Origin: Anaerolinea thermolimosa
GTDB taxonomy: Bacteria; Chloroflexota; Anaerolineae; Anaerolineales; Anaerolineaceae
NCBI RefSeq assembly: GCF_001050195.2
Contig: NZ_DF967965.1
Location: 1,567,150-1,631,149 of the forward strand
Length of the DNA stretch: 64,000 bases
Direction of reading: 5' to 3'
The position numbers and the translations under genes are program-made. This document shows positions 54,716 through 64,000 of the stretch, in pieces; positions within the stretch are counted from its first letter, which is position 1; every line of letters starts with the position of its first letter. The notes under the pieces were generated by a model. The model saw only the letters and a list, made by a program, of their open reading frames with translations, was not told where the DNA came from and did not search any database.

Positions 54716-56020
54716 TTAAACCAGACTCTCGAGACAATCCCTTAAAGGAATCCCATGGCGTACCACAATCACCGGAATGTTACGCCGCTTAATTCGATTG
54801 AGAAAAACCCCGGTTGGGATAGATGATCCAAAAGATTCCCCATCAATAAATACCATCACCGGGCGAAGTCGCCGCATTAAAAGCGCATCAATTGCCAGTT
54901 CCACGTCGTTCCGGACGGACGAAGTGATTAAAACCACCGTTGATGCGCGGGGTAACTGGGGAGCCTCAGTCTCTACAAGACCTGCCAGGGGAATACTCCC
55001 ATTGGCTTTCAGGAAACTCAAATTCTCAAGGATCTTATTCAATTGCCGTTCTCCACGCTCTGGGGCCATCACCAGGGTGACCTCACTGGCGCACACTATT
55101 CCGACTGCCCGCCCCATTCGTAAATAGAAATCTGCGATCGATCCGGCAGCACTCACACAATACTCAAAGGTATCCATAGGCAACTGAAAACGCAGCTCGG
55201 TGCGCCGCAACCAGATTTGATCAACTCTCGGGGGCGGGGTTGCATCTTCTCGCGCAAAGTGAACCTCACGGTCTGCATCGATAAAAATCCACACATCAGC
55301 CTGCGGGTCTTGTTCAAACTCTTTCACCATCAAACGATCTTTTCTCGCAGAAGTTGGCCAGTGGATGGAGCGTAACGCATCGCCGGGAATATATTCGCGC
55401 ACTCCTGCAGCCTGTGGAGTCACCTCGGTGGCCTTCTGAAGAATCGCTTTTCCGCCGGGAAATTGCCCCCCGGGCGAGGGAAACCGATCAAGCTTGACGA
55501 CATAAGGCAATACCAGTAATTCTTTATCACCGGCCAAAATTCGGCTTTTCCGAAAAAGCCCGAATGGGTCCCCGGATGATAAAATGGTTGGCCCAAGGCG
55601 AAAAGCCCCCCGTCGATTGAGTAATGTATACGACACATAGCTTCTCTGCTGATTGGGCCCAATGAGAGACAAAACCCGCGAGCCGGCACTCCCCGGCAGG
55701 CCTGACTCGTCTCGAACTTCCAGCCACAACCGCGAAAAAGGCAAACGATTGTTGATGCGAAAACGTTCCTCAAAAATCTGCCCCACCTGATGACGCAACA
55801 CACGGGCTTCTCGGCGGATTGACACTGCTGTCAATGAAAAAGAGGCCCAGACCCAGCTTACCAGGATTAATCCGACACACATCACGATAATCCGGGTAAA
55901 GATCCGAATATCCGTATTCGGCGCTGGTGCAGGGAAGAGAGCCGTTGGAACAAAAAGGCTGCCCAGAACCGCCAGCGCAAGCAGGATAAAAATTGCCCAG
56001 AATGTTTTCCCTACACTCAT
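54716..56020 (-). CDS. DUF58-domain membrane protein (MoxR partner)
   Basis: This 434-residue protein has two N-terminal membrane helices (about residues 8-28 and 43-65), then a beta-rich stretch and the DUF58 motif REYIPGDALRSIHWPTSARKD at about 210. A VWA-like C-terminal domain follows (DVWIFIDAD). DUF58 proteins pair with MoxR ATPases in systems thought to mature or fold proteins at the membrane. It follows the MoxR gene by 5 bases, as usual. Confidence 0.93.
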   Translation of the reverse strand: MSVGKTFWAIFILLALAVLGSLFVPTALFPAPAPNTDIRIFTRIIVMCVGLILVSWVWASFSLTAVSIRREARVLRHQVGQIFEERFRINNRLPFSRLWLEVRDESGLPGSAGSRVLSLIGPNQQRSYVSYTLLNRRGAFRLGPTILSSGDPFGLFRKSRILAGDKELLVLPYVVKLDRFPSPGGQFPGGKAILQKATEVTPQAAGVREYIPGDALRSIHWPTSARKDRLMVKEFEQDPQADVWIFIDADREVHFAREDATPPPRVDQIWLRRTELRFQLPMDTFEYCVSAAGSIADFYLRMGRAVGIVCASEVTLVMAPERGERQLNKILENLSFLKANGSIPLAGLVETEAPQLPRASTVVLITSSVRNDVELAIDALLMRRLRPVMVFIDGESFGSSIPTGVFLNRIKRRNIPVIVVRHGIPLRDCLESLV

Positions 56021-56025
56021 TCGCT

Positions 56026-56997
56026 TTAGACTTTACTCAATAAACCGCCTGGTACGGGGAGGTTCTGCACAATCTCTTTGACAATTTGCGCTGCAGTGAG
56101 GTTTTTCAAACGAGCTGCCGGATTGATGACAATTCGATGCGCCAGGACAAATTCCGAAAGCGCTTTGATATCATCGGGTAATACATAATCTCTACCATCC
56201 AGCGCCGCTCTTACCTGCCCGGCGCGAAACAGCCCCAGGCTACCACGTGGACTCGCTCCGAGGTATACATCCTGATTGTCTCTCGTGGCGCGCGTCAAAT
56301 CCACAATATACCGCTTGACTGCCGGAGAAACAAACACCTGCTTGACGGCCTCCTGCATTTGGGTAAGCTCATCAACCGATACCACCGGTTGAATGGCATT
56401 AATGGGGTGCTCAAATTGCTGTTCTTCCATGATCTTCATTTCATCATCCGCCGATGGATACCCCAACCGGATTCGCAACAAGAAGCGGTCAAGTTGCGCT
56501 TCAGGTAGCGGAAAGGTACCTTCATATTCGATGGGATTCTGGGTGGCCATCACCATGAAAGGACGAAGCAGTGGGTGCGTTACCCCGTCCACTGTAACCT
56601 GGTGTTCTTCCATGGCTTCCAACAGAGCTGATTGAGTTTTGGGTGTTGCACGATTAATTTCATCCGCAAGGATCACTTGGGCATTGATCGGACCCGGCCG
56701 ATACTCGAAGTCCCGTGTCATCTGATTAAAAATTGAAACCCCGGTAACATCACTTGGAAGCATGTCGGGCGTGAACTGGATTCGGTTGAACGAGCACCCC
56801 AGTGACTTTGCCAGTGCACGTGCCAGCATGGTCTTTCCTACTCCAGGAACATCTTCAATCAGCATGTGTCCCTGACAGAGAAGCCCGATAATCGTATGTT
56901 CAAGAACCTGGCGTTTACCAACAATAACTTTTTCCAGGTTCCCGATTAACTTTTGGCCAAAGGCCTGCACGTCCGCCACAGTCAACGTTCTTTCCAT
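56026..56997 (-). CDS. MoxR-family AAA+ ATPase
   Basis: This 323-residue AAA+ ATPase has Walker [12 protein letters not shown], Walker [25 protein letters not shown], sensor 1 [25 protein letters not shown] and a C-terminal helical lid ([26 protein letters not shown]). MoxR proteins act as chaperones for cofactor insertion or complex assembly with a VWA/DUF58 partner, here the next gene. It is followed upstream by the YfhO-like membrane genes on the same strand, 21 bases away. Confidence 0.95.
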   Translation of the reverse strand: MERTLTVADVQAFGQKLIGNLEKVIVGKRQVLEHTIIGLLCQGHMLIEDVPGVGKTMLARALAKSLGCSFNRIQFTPDMLPSDVTGVSIFNQMTRDFEYRPGPINAQVILADEINRATPKTQSALLEAMEEHQVTVDGVTHPLLRPFMVMATQNPIEYEGTFPLPEAQLDRFLLRIRLGYPSADDEMKIMEEQQFEHPINAIQPVVSVDELTQMQEAVKQVFVSPAVKRYIVDLTRATRDNQDVYLGASPRGSLGLFRAGQVRAALDGRDYVLPDDIKALSEFVLAHRIVINPAARLKNLTAAQIVKEIVQNLPVPGGLLSKV

Positions 56998-57018
56998 TTT
57001 CTGATTCTCCGATGCGCC

Positions 57019-59385
57019 TCAACCTGTACCGATAGCAGCCCATTTTGAACGCTGCCGCCGGATAACGAATATTCCAAACGTAATGATCATAAGTATACTC
57101 AATATTAATCCAATTCGAAACGACCAGGGCTGATATTCCAGCCAGATGGTATGGTCACCCGCAGGAACAAATATCGCCATGAAAAGGTAATCGCCCCGGT
57201 AGATAACAGCCTTGGTTTGGTCGATCTTTGCTGTCCATCCAGGGTACCAGACCTGAGATACTCTGATCCATCCGTCCTGTTCTGTAGACAGGTAAACACG
57301 CCATTTCCCTGCATTTCCTTCGATGGAAAATTCTTTGACCTGGGTCTGATCACAATCCTTTCCCTGAGCACCGATTCCCTCCACAACCAGCATTTGGTTG
57401 CTGAAATCATTGAGGACCATCTTCTGCAACGCTTCTTCTTCCGTCGAAGCCCCAACCGCACAAGAAAACCAGGTCACTCCACTCCCGGTGTCCGTGCGCA
57501 TCAGTCTGATCCCTCCGGCAGCCTTCGACTCTGGCACCTCAATCAACCCAACATTCATTCTGGAAAGCATCCTTTCCTGTTGGTGAAGGGGACCTTTTTC
57601 AAGCATGTCGATCCACTCTTTATATCGCCCGGGCACCAATGGATCGAAATTGTTGACACTGGCAATCTCTTCCAGTAAGTTGAGATTGGGGAGTAAAACT
57701 TCCCGCATCGAAAGCCATGTATCGCCATTCTTTTCACGATAATCGGCCATTCTAAAAAAGCGATCGAACTTGAGGTGGTATTCATCCTGGCTATGGAGAT
57801 AAATCCGTTTACCGTTAAGGCTCTCGCGAATCCATTGGGAATTTGAGGTCATTTGAGAGTAAAACGTCGCGTCAACAACAGGTACAACCGTTTGCCCGGC
57901 CAAGAATAGATCACTCAACACCCATAAGAACACTGCTCCCTGCCACCATCGCTCTCCTCGCCTGTTCGCGAACAGAGTCAGAACCACTACCCCCAGTGCC
58001 CAGAAACCAGTCATTGCCATGGATTGGATAAAGGTAGCTTTCACGTTGGGAAGCAAGAAAGCAGTGATTCCGGCCCCAAGAGTGATGGCAAATGCCCCTG
58101 CACCACTCAACCGCAGCCAGTAAAGCCCTCTGCCAGAAGGCTTTTTCCAGCTATCTACCCCGTGAGCGGCCAAAAGCGTCATACTGAAGGCCAGCCAGAT
58201 TAAATATCGCGCTGGTGCCTGGAACATATTAAACGTGGGCACGTACCGATAGAAGAATACAAAAACAGGGGTGTTTTTCCCAAGCGCGAAGATCAAGGCC
58301 ACCAGATTAATCCCCCAGAGCAGGCGCAAGACAAAAGGATTCAAAAATCCATGTACGGGGGAGTGCGATCGGTTTCTGAATACCTCTTTCAGGGTAGAAC
58401 ATGCCAGAATCAGAGGTAGAACTCCAAGGTAGGCGTGATCTTCCCAAAAACTGGCATATCCCCAGTAAGTACCCGTACCCGGGTTTCCAAAAAAGAAAGG
58501 TGAGGCCAGGGTAATCAGGCGCCAGGGCCAGAATGAATAGGTCATCGCTTCTTCAAAACCAACCTGGCTGGCACGTTGCGATTGCAATAAATACTCTGCC
58601 GTGGGTATTAGTTGAATAGCAGCTATAAGAGCCGCACACATCACCGAGCCTGTAAAGGTGAGAATACCCTTCCACACCTTCCTGTTAGAACGTTTCTGCC
58701 ATATTCCCGCTAGCAACCAGATCGTAGCAAGCTGTAATGTATACCAGGACAACTGGGCGTGTCCGGCCAGAAGCTGCAAGCTAATACACACTACCAATGG
58801 AAAATGAAACCACTGGACTTTCTCTTCCTTTGTTGGACTGGTTGTGGCAGGGCTGACGATTTCATCGGTAAACAGAATAATCCAGGGCAACCAGACCGCC
58901 GCCCAGATCATACTGATGAAACCCAGGCGGCCAATCAGGTATCCTCCCATAGCAAAGGCCATTCCTCCAACCACCTGGGCCATCCGGCTCCCCCCCAAAC
59001 GGCGAATGAGAGCAGCCGCACCCCATCCCCCCCAGATAAGGTGAACCATGCTCATAAATGTAAAACCCCGGGCCACCCCTTCTACACCATACCAGATTCC
59101 TGAGAGAAGAATGACCAGATTGGGTGGATAAAAAAAGGCGCTCTGATAATTGGCAAGTAAAGGAGCCCCCATTCCATTGAACCCATTCCATAAAGGGACA
59201 GTTCCATGAGTTATCTGCCTGATTCCTTCCATCCACCAGGGCACAAACTGCAAAGCCGGGGTTCCCCAAAAAAGGACCTGGCCAAAAATCAACGGCTTTC
59301 CGATTAGAAGGACTGGTCCTGTGGCGATAGCCAGTCGAACGGCCCACTCAGACTGAAGCGATGGTTTCAGTGCCTTAATGTTCAT
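57019..59385 (-). CDS. YfhO-like multispan membrane protein
   Basis: This protein (788 residues from the ATG at 59385) has about a dozen membrane helices, a large extracytoplasmic C-terminal part and a final helix. The pattern WIRVSQVWYPGWTAKIDQTKA, followed by GDYLFMAIFVPAGDHTIWLEYQP, is the YfhO-family signature. YfhO helps decorate lipoteichoic acid with sugars in Firmicutes; glycosylation of lipids or surface polymers is a guess here. I chose the ATG that overlaps the upstream stop codon as ATGA; a start 27 codons earlier would overlap the neighbour by 85 bases. Confidence 0.8.
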   Translation of the reverse strand: MNIKALKPSLQSEWAVRLAIATGPVLLIGKPLIFGQVLFWGTPALQFVPWWMEGIRQITHGTVPLWNGFNGMGAPLLANYQSAFFYPPNLVILLSGIWYGVEGVARGFTFMSMVHLIWGGWGAAALIRRLGGSRMAQVVGGMAFAMGGYLIGRLGFISMIWAAVWLPWIILFTDEIVSPATTSPTKEEKVQWFHFPLVVCISLQLLAGHAQLSWYTLQLATIWLLAGIWQKRSNRKVWKGILTFTGSVMCAALIAAIQLIPTAEYLLQSQRASQVGFEEAMTYSFWPWRLITLASPFFFGNPGTGTYWGYASFWEDHAYLGVLPLILACSTLKEVFRNRSHSPVHGFLNPFVLRLLWGINLVALIFALGKNTPVFVFFYRYVPTFNMFQAPARYLIWLAFSMTLLAAHGVDSWKKPSGRGLYWLRLSGAGAFAITLGAGITAFLLPNVKATFIQSMAMTGFWALGVVVLTLFANRRGERWWQGAVFLWVLSDLFLAGQTVVPVVDATFYSQMTSNSQWIRESLNGKRIYLHSQDEYHLKFDRFFRMADYREKNGDTWLSMREVLLPNLNLLEEIASVNNFDPLVPGRYKEWIDMLEKGPLHQQERMLSRMNVGLIEVPESKAAGGIRLMRTDTGSGVTWFSCAVGASTEEEALQKMVLNDFSNQMLVVEGIGAQGKDCDQTQVKEFSIEGNAGKWRVYLSTEQDGWIRVSQVWYPGWTAKIDQTKAVIYRGDYLFMAIFVPAGDHTIWLEYQPWSFRIGLILSILMIITFGIFVIRRQRSKWAAIGTG

Positions 59386-60989
59386 GGCAATAGCCCAACC
59401 CGATAAATATGATATCCACCCTCTGAATAAACCTCTTCCAGGTACCTGTCTTTCGCTGGATTCCAACCACCGGGCACCTGTTCAAGAGGCCCCCAAAAAA
59501 TATACTCATACCCACCCTGCTTTATAAAGGTTTCCCGGTCCTTTTCATTCAACCGACCACTCCAGAAAGCATTCACTGTCGGCAAAAGATTCTTTAATCC
59601 CAGGCTTTCAGGCCCATGCCCGATCGGTACTCTCACCGGTACAAAGGCTGGCAAAACGGTGGATGTTTCATAAGATGCTAAAACTGCAACCCCCGGTCTG
59701 ATATGATCAGATAAAAAACGAAAAGCACGAACTTCACTTTCAGGGATGAAAAGCGGTCTGCCCGGGGCCAGTACGCTGAAGATTCCCCCTGCAACCAGCA
59801 GAAAGGTTGAGATGAGCCCGGAGCCAACCAGTGCGTAGAAAAAGGGTTTCCATCCCTTTTTCATCATTTCAATCCCTAGCATCCCCATAACTACTAACCC
59901 GACCCAGGTACCCTCCGGTAAACGCCGTTGGAGATTGTATGGAACATAGGCAAGAAACGGGAAAGCTGCCAGCCAACCACATAGAAAAAGCATTTTTACA
60001 TCCAGCTCTCGCCATCGCCGATACAGAAAGAAAGCCACAGGAAGCATTACCGGGCCATAAGCCAGAAGGTAATCGCCCGGCGGTGGCGAAGGGAGAATAT
60101 TCTGAGCCTGCCATCTATAAAGAAAGGGGTCGATTTGGAACGAAAGGAAATTGTACAAAACCATAGGGCTTGAAATAATACCCGCCAGAGCAACCTGACG
60201 GGCCCAGAATTTCCATTCATTCCAGGCATGGAAATGAAAAAACACGATTCTGAGGGTCAGAATCCCCAAAAAACCCGCCAGTGCTCCCCAGGCAGAAACG
60301 ATTGCAAGTGGTTGAAAGAATCCCATCACAAACCACATTCCTCCCGCAATGATCGCGTCCTGCCATCGGCGCCCGCTCAACAGGCGAGCAAATCCCAGGA
60401 TTAATAAACCACGCGCCCAGGGTAAATGGGCAATCGCCAGAGATCCCAGAAAACCGAACGTTTCGGGTGAATAAAACTCCAGAGGCATTGGCCCTTTCCA
60501 TAATCCGGAAAGCCCCAACAAAGAAAAATACCCGAGCCCTCCCCCAAAAATGATCAGGATTAACGCCCATTTTCTTTCAGCTCCTTCGATGAAGAGAGAA
60601 AGAAACCGATCAACCGCCCAAATGGATAGTACAACACCGGTTAACCGTAACAGATGGTAAAGGATGACCATCTGTTCATACTGCCCCGGCGGTGAAGTTA
60701 ACTTTCCAAGGAGTAAGTAAGGCAGATAGGCGATGAACCCCCTCTGGGGTTCGAGGGTATAAGGCGTCCTGAAGAGCCAGGCGCCGTGAGCGCCTGACAA
60801 CATTTTAGCCAGATAAGAGAACCCATCCTCAGCAGCAATCAACAGGCCCGAGTAAATCCAGCCGTCTCCTGCAGAATGGATCCTGGCCATCTGAAATCCC
60901 AGCAGATAAGGCACACTGATAATACTTAGTGTAACTCCCGTGAACCACATCAGCCCTTTTTTTTCGGTGGCTACCACTGGATTGCTCAT
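59382..60989 (-). CDS. Large multispan membrane protein, unassigned (GT-C-like outline)
   Basis: This 535-residue protein has about 11 predicted membrane helices (for example residues 15-35, 125-160, 185-210, 225-260, 300-320 and 370-400). A soluble C-terminal part (FLSDHIRPGVAVLASYETS to IFWGPLEQVPGGW) resembles the end of the partial protein at 63165. I recognise no catalytic motif; the outline suggests a polyprenyl-linked glycosyltransferase (GT-C) or a related transporter. It lies between two YfhO-like genes on the same strand, overlapping the next one by 4 bases. Confidence 0.75.
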   Translation of the reverse strand: MSNPVVATEKKGLMWFTGVTLSIISVPYLLGFQMARIHSAGDGWIYSGLLIAAEDGFSYLAKMLSGAHGAWLFRTPYTLEPQRGFIAYLPYLLLGKLTSPPGQYEQMVILYHLLRLTGVVLSIWAVDRFLSLFIEGAERKWALILIIFGGGLGYFSLLGLSGLWKGPMPLEFYSPETFGFLGSLAIAHLPWARGLLILGFARLLSGRRWQDAIIAGGMWFVMGFFQPLAIVSAWGALAGFLGILTLRIVFFHFHAWNEWKFWARQVALAGIISSPMVLYNFLSFQIDPFLYRWQAQNILPSPPPGDYLLAYGPVMLPVAFFLYRRWRELDVKMLFLCGWLAAFPFLAYVPYNLQRRLPEGTWVGLVVMGMLGIEMMKKGWKPFFYALVGSGLISTFLLVAGGIFSVLAPGRPLFIPESEVRAFRFLSDHIRPGVAVLASYETSTVLPAFVPVRVPIGHGPESLGLKNLLPTVNAFWSGRLNEKDRETFIKQGGYEYIFWGPLEQVPGGWNPAKDRYLEEVYSEGGYHIYRVGLLP

Positions 60990-61004
60990 AAGGATCTTTC
61001 TCTA

Positions 61005-63164
61005 CTAACTTTCTCTTTTCCTGATTACGAGTTTTCTCATCCAAAGGATTCCCGTAATAAGTAATGTAATCAGACTTATACTCATCCCAGTAAAAAAGGA
61101 GAGAGGTGTAAACTGAAAAACCACTTCATGCTCTCCGGCAGGTAAAACAACCCCCCGGAAAACCCCGTATACCGGAACCACCTCAGACGAATGACCATCC
61201 ACGCTGACTCGCCACCCAGGATAATAGATCTCTGACAGTACCAGAAGGCCAGGTCCCTGGGCGTCAAGAATGATACGATTGGCACGTATAGATTTTAGTG
61301 CAGGTATCGAGAGAATACCCTCTCCCAGGCTGGTCATTTCACTCTGAACCCAGCTGCGCGGGAGAGCATTTAGATTTTTATACAAATAGGTTGTTTGAAA
61401 TCTACCCACCAGTCGCAACCCACTCTCACCCAGTGGAAATTCTGTTGCCAGAAAACATACATTCAAATAACCTAAACGCCGAGAGTCTGGCTTTGATAAA
61501 ATCTGATCGGTCGCAGGCTCTCCATTCCGGAACGGCGGAAGAGTCACGCTATATCCCTCATTTTCATATCCTCCCGCCCGTTCCATAAAAAAGCTATACG
61601 CACCCAGCTGAAGGGGGTCAACCCCATCTGCCAGTTGGAGATCGTAATAGGCCGCTGTCTGTTGCGGCAGGCTGTAGGATGGGGAATACACCCGAAAAGG
61701 CCCTTCTTTCCCGCACCCTTCTCGTGAAATGATCTCTGCGATGGTTGCTTTTTCTTTGACCACCTTTTCCGCTGGCAATCGATAATTGCTTAATGCATTT
61801 ACCCCCCAAAGGTCTATCGCCATCCAGATGAAAATCCAGAAGATCCACCACCGATGTGTCGCATTCACACCCTTGCGGCCAAGAACCAGCCAGACAAACA
61901 CCCCCAGGAATCCCAGAGCACCCCAGGCCAATCGCAGCGGAAATACTTTACTAAACGCCCAGACTGGAGGAATCAGGGCCAGAATTAAGAAGCCCAGGCC
62001 CAAAACTACCAGTAAAGGATTAAATTTGGGCAACCTTCCCAAAAAATCCGGATTAGCCCAGAGCATTTCAAGGCCATAACTGGCCATAACAATCCAGCAA
62101 AAATCCGCCACGATCAACCACCTTGAGGGCACTCGTAACAGATTCAGCCCCGGCAGTTGAGTTAACCAGGTATATCCAGGAAGATGCTCCCCGAAGGACA
62201 GAAGGGTGAACAGCACCAACCCTGCCCCCCAGAACAGAATACGCTTGCGAAACCCGGATGACCAAAGCCCGATCATTCCCAGGCTTAACACCACTGAACC
62301 TACATACACCACCCATTCCGGGGTTCCACCCATTTCAGGAACAACCAGACCTATTAATCGCTCCGGCGGCAGCGACATCACCAGCCTATCTTCAATGGTC
62401 ATCTGAGCCCGTGTGGAAAGTGGGAGAAATTCCGCCAGTGGAACGATTAAAACAGCTCCAATTCCTGCAGCAATTGCCAGATTCATGACTCCCCTGAGCC
62501 CCTGATGAATCAGACCCATTCCTGTAATCAGCCGGCCCACCCGCATCAATCCATATCCAATCCAAAGTAATCCCGCCACAGGCAACATACGCGGGTCTGC
62601 CAGAATAATCATTCCAGAGATTATTCCCGGGAAGACTGGAAACCTGCTTCTAAGATGGAAGGCGCTCCGATGGGCAACTAACAACCATGGAATCCAGCCG
62701 GAGGCGTAAAGGAGGGTCAGGTGACCTGCCCCAAAGTGTGCCCATAATCTGGGCATTGCCTCCCACGCCATGGCACCGAAGGTACTGGCTACATGGCTTA
62801 CCCCCTCTCCCCGGAGGAATCGATACATTCCAACTCCTCCCAGGATCAAGTGAAGCGCAACCAGTAAATTAAGCCCTGCAGGCAATGGAAAAAGCAAAGC
62901 CAACCAACCCGGTGGGTAGTGTAAACCAGAGAGAGGATTGGCTGTTAACGGAAAACCCCCCAGGATCGCGTCTGACCAGAGTGGAATTTCACCTTTCTGG
63001 GTCACCCCTTTTTGAATTGTCAACGCATTAGGATAATGGGTGATAGCCATATCGGAAAAGTGAGATCCAGCCGTGAAAAAGAAACTGTTTAGAAAAGGCA
63101 ACAGTAGAAAGAGTGGTAACCCAAAGACACAAAAAAGGGATAACTTCTGAAATTTCATGAACAC
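61005..63164 (-). CDS. YfhO-like multispan membrane protein, second copy
   Basis: This 719-residue protein has the same layout as the product at 57019: a chain of membrane helices (first one LFCVFGLPLFLLLPFLNSFF), an extracytoplasmic C-terminal domain with LLVLSEIYYPGWRVSVDGHSSE and GVVLPAGEHEVVFQFTPLS, and a last helix. The two share family traits but are clearly diverged, so they are old paralogues. It abuts the upstream gene without a gap and precedes the 535-residue protein by 15 bases. A role in glycosylating envelope material is inferred from the family. Confidence 0.8.
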   Translation of the reverse strand: MFMKFQKLSLFCVFGLPLFLLLPFLNSFFFTAGSHFSDMAITHYPNALTIQKGVTQKGEIPLWSDAILGGFPLTANPLSGLHYPPGWLALLFPLPAGLNLLVALHLILGGVGMYRFLRGEGVSHVASTFGAMAWEAMPRLWAHFGAGHLTLLYASGWIPWLLVAHRSAFHLRSRFPVFPGIISGMIILADPRMLPVAGLLWIGYGLMRVGRLITGMGLIHQGLRGVMNLAIAAGIGAVLIVPLAEFLPLSTRAQMTIEDRLVMSLPPERLIGLVVPEMGGTPEWVVYVGSVVLSLGMIGLWSSGFRKRILFWGAGLVLFTLLSFGEHLPGYTWLTQLPGLNLLRVPSRWLIVADFCWIVMASYGLEMLWANPDFLGRLPKFNPLLVVLGLGFLILALIPPVWAFSKVFPLRLAWGALGFLGVFVWLVLGRKGVNATHRWWIFWIFIWMAIDLWGVNALSNYRLPAEKVVKEKATIAEIISREGCGKEGPFRVYSPSYSLPQQTAAYYDLQLADGVDPLQLGAYSFFMERAGGYENEGYSVTLPPFRNGEPATDQILSKPDSRRLGYLNVCFLATEFPLGESGLRLVGRFQTTYLYKNLNALPRSWVQSEMTSLGEGILSIPALKSIRANRIILDAQGPGLLVLSEIYYPGWRVSVDGHSSEVVPVYGVFRGVVLPAGEHEVVFQFTPLSFFTGMSISLITLLITGILWMRKLVIRKRES

Positions 63165-64000
63165 TCAAGGCTGATATATTTGAATTTTTCCAATTGAATC
63201 TACAAGGGTAAACTCATCGGGTAGTTCTATTAACCCATAACTGGTTTCTCGAGGGCCTAGAAGAACAATGGCCACATGGTTTGCTTCTACAAAGGCCTTC
63301 ATTGCTTCTGAGGAAAGCCGGCCCGAATAAAATGCCTCAACTTCTTTACGGGCACGGTCAGCATTCACACTTTCAAAGGGATGGCCGTAAACCACCCTGC
63401 GCCCTGTTCTGGCAGGAATAAAAACCCCCATCTCCGGACTGGCCAGTACCACGGCTTGCTGTTCAGTATGATGAGTGATCCAATTCAACACTGAAACCTC
63501 ATCCCTTGATAAAAACAGTGAAGCATCGTGAGAAGCAATGGGCCTAAAAAGAGATAAAAGAATGAACAGATTGGTCAGGATAGATAGAAACCAGATAACT
63601 GGCCAACCCCAGCGGTTAAACGCCGACATTTTTTTTGCGACCACCGTCATCCCGGCCACCGCAAGGCCGGTGACAGGGAGATAATAGCCGGTCATAAACC
63701 TTCGTTGTAAGGAAAAGGGAAGATAGATCAATACCCAGCCAACCACTGCCCAAATAGTGAGTACCTTCATAGAGGGCTGTGCTTTCCATGTCCAAACCGC
63801 TCCCGCTATGGCCAGAAGAATCGCCGGGGCAAACGAGATGAACCCATCCCACACAGGAGGCGTCAGGGTGATGTTTTGCCGGTTCCATAGATCGAGTAAA
63901 GGGTCGGAGTGTATGGTAATAAATTGATATCCCAGTACAATAGCCCCCGGTAAAAGAATGATTGAATTCCTTAATAAAACATCCCGCTTTACTCTCGGAA
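63165..64000 (-). CDS. Multispan membrane protein, N-terminus beyond window
   Basis: The frame is open to the right edge; I read back from GTG 63854 to base 64000 and found no stop, so the true start lies outside. The visible 277 codons hold at least five membrane helices (such as FAPAILLAIAGAVWTWKA and FLSILTNLFILLSLF). Then comes a soluble end with LNWITHHTEQQAVVLASPEMG and IVLLGPRETSYG. That end resembles the C-terminal part of the 535-residue protein at 59382, so both are probably of one family. Its stop codon abuts the next gene directly. Confidence 0.75.
   Translation of the reverse strand, partial: PRVKRDVLLRNSIILLPGAIVLGYQFITIHSDPLLDLWNRQNITLTPPVWDGFISFAPAILLAIAGAVWTWKAQPSMKVLTIWAVVGWVLIYLPFSLQRRFMTGYYLPVTGLAVAGMTVVAKKMSAFNRWGWPVIWFLSILTNLFILLSLFRPIASHDASLFLSRDEVSVLNWITHHTEQQAVVLASPEMGVFIPARTGRRVVYGHPFESVNADRARKEVEAFYSGRLSSEAMKAFVEANHVAIVLLGPRETSYGLIELPDEFTLVDSIGKIQIYQP

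Noticed and set aside
1-64000. CRISPR array, prophage or insertion sequence
   Set aside because: I saw no regular spacer repeats, transposase, integrase or phage structural gene. The only long direct repeat is the 615-bp duplication.

Overview
The window looks like chromosomal DNA of a Chloroflexota bacterium, most likely class Anaerolineae (inference). The reasons are moderate GC, a four-gene nuoB-nuoCD-nuoI block, cytoplasmic two-component proteins, a chromosomal GH78/GH106/GH42/GH13 sugar-degradation cluster, and runs of very large YfhO-type membrane proteins. There is no phage, plasmid, IS element or CRISPR array.

Layout. 1-5248 (minus) is an operon: nuoB, fused nuoCD, nuoI, a small CxxC protein, an Mrp-type P-loop ATPase and a PSP1/RicT protein cut by the left edge. 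Its promoter has near-consensus boxes with a perfect 14-bp palindrome between them. A divergent winged-helix regulator follows (5427-6065), apparently read from a leaderless mRNA. 6154-6358 holds an unassigned structured-RNA candidate. 6350-12449 (minus) runs rpoN (sigma-54), histidine kinase, sigma-54 activator, a cytidylate-kinase-like protein, a PD-(D/E)XK-like protein and hpt. 12538-18838 (plus) carries trmFO, an M28 peptidase, a cytoplasmic histidine kinase, a DapL-like aminotransferase, hflX and a small membrane protein; rpmF lies opposite.

19385-33313 is a carbohydrate region: a broken LacI regulator, a GH78 alpha-L-rhamnosidase, a GH106-like enzyme, an EamA transporter, a GH42 beta-galactosidase, a fumarylacetoacetase-fold protein, a GH13 enzyme, a URO-D-family protein and a 2-hydroxyacid dehydrogenase.

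33477-43972 is the most unusual part. A cytoplasmic LCAT-type lipase and a metacaspase-like protease (plus) converge on an operon of a two-TM small protein, a 1776-residue TPR protein and a TPR protein with a gingipain/caspase-fold domain (minus). The minus operon starts behind a sequence that fits the sigma-54 -24/-12 consensus. The only other clear match I found lies in front of rpoN, and the two agree at 14 of 16 bases. The activator encoded next to rpoN lacks a DNA-binding domain. My reading is that a self-amplifying sigma-54 module controls an intracellular caspase-fold/TPR/lipase system, perhaps for stress, defence or regulated cell death. The promoter motifs and protein domains are seen; the function is inference.

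44069-49800 (minus) holds a heterodimeric ABC exporter and Tex. 50010-54694 (plus) holds tRNA-Arg(UCU), Hsp20, lon, a lone receiver protein and a MoaB/Mog protein. It contains an exact 615-bp tandem duplication that breaks inside the tRNA anticodon loop and inside lon. 54716-64000 (minus) carries a DUF58/MoxR pair and four large membrane proteins, the last cut by the right edge.
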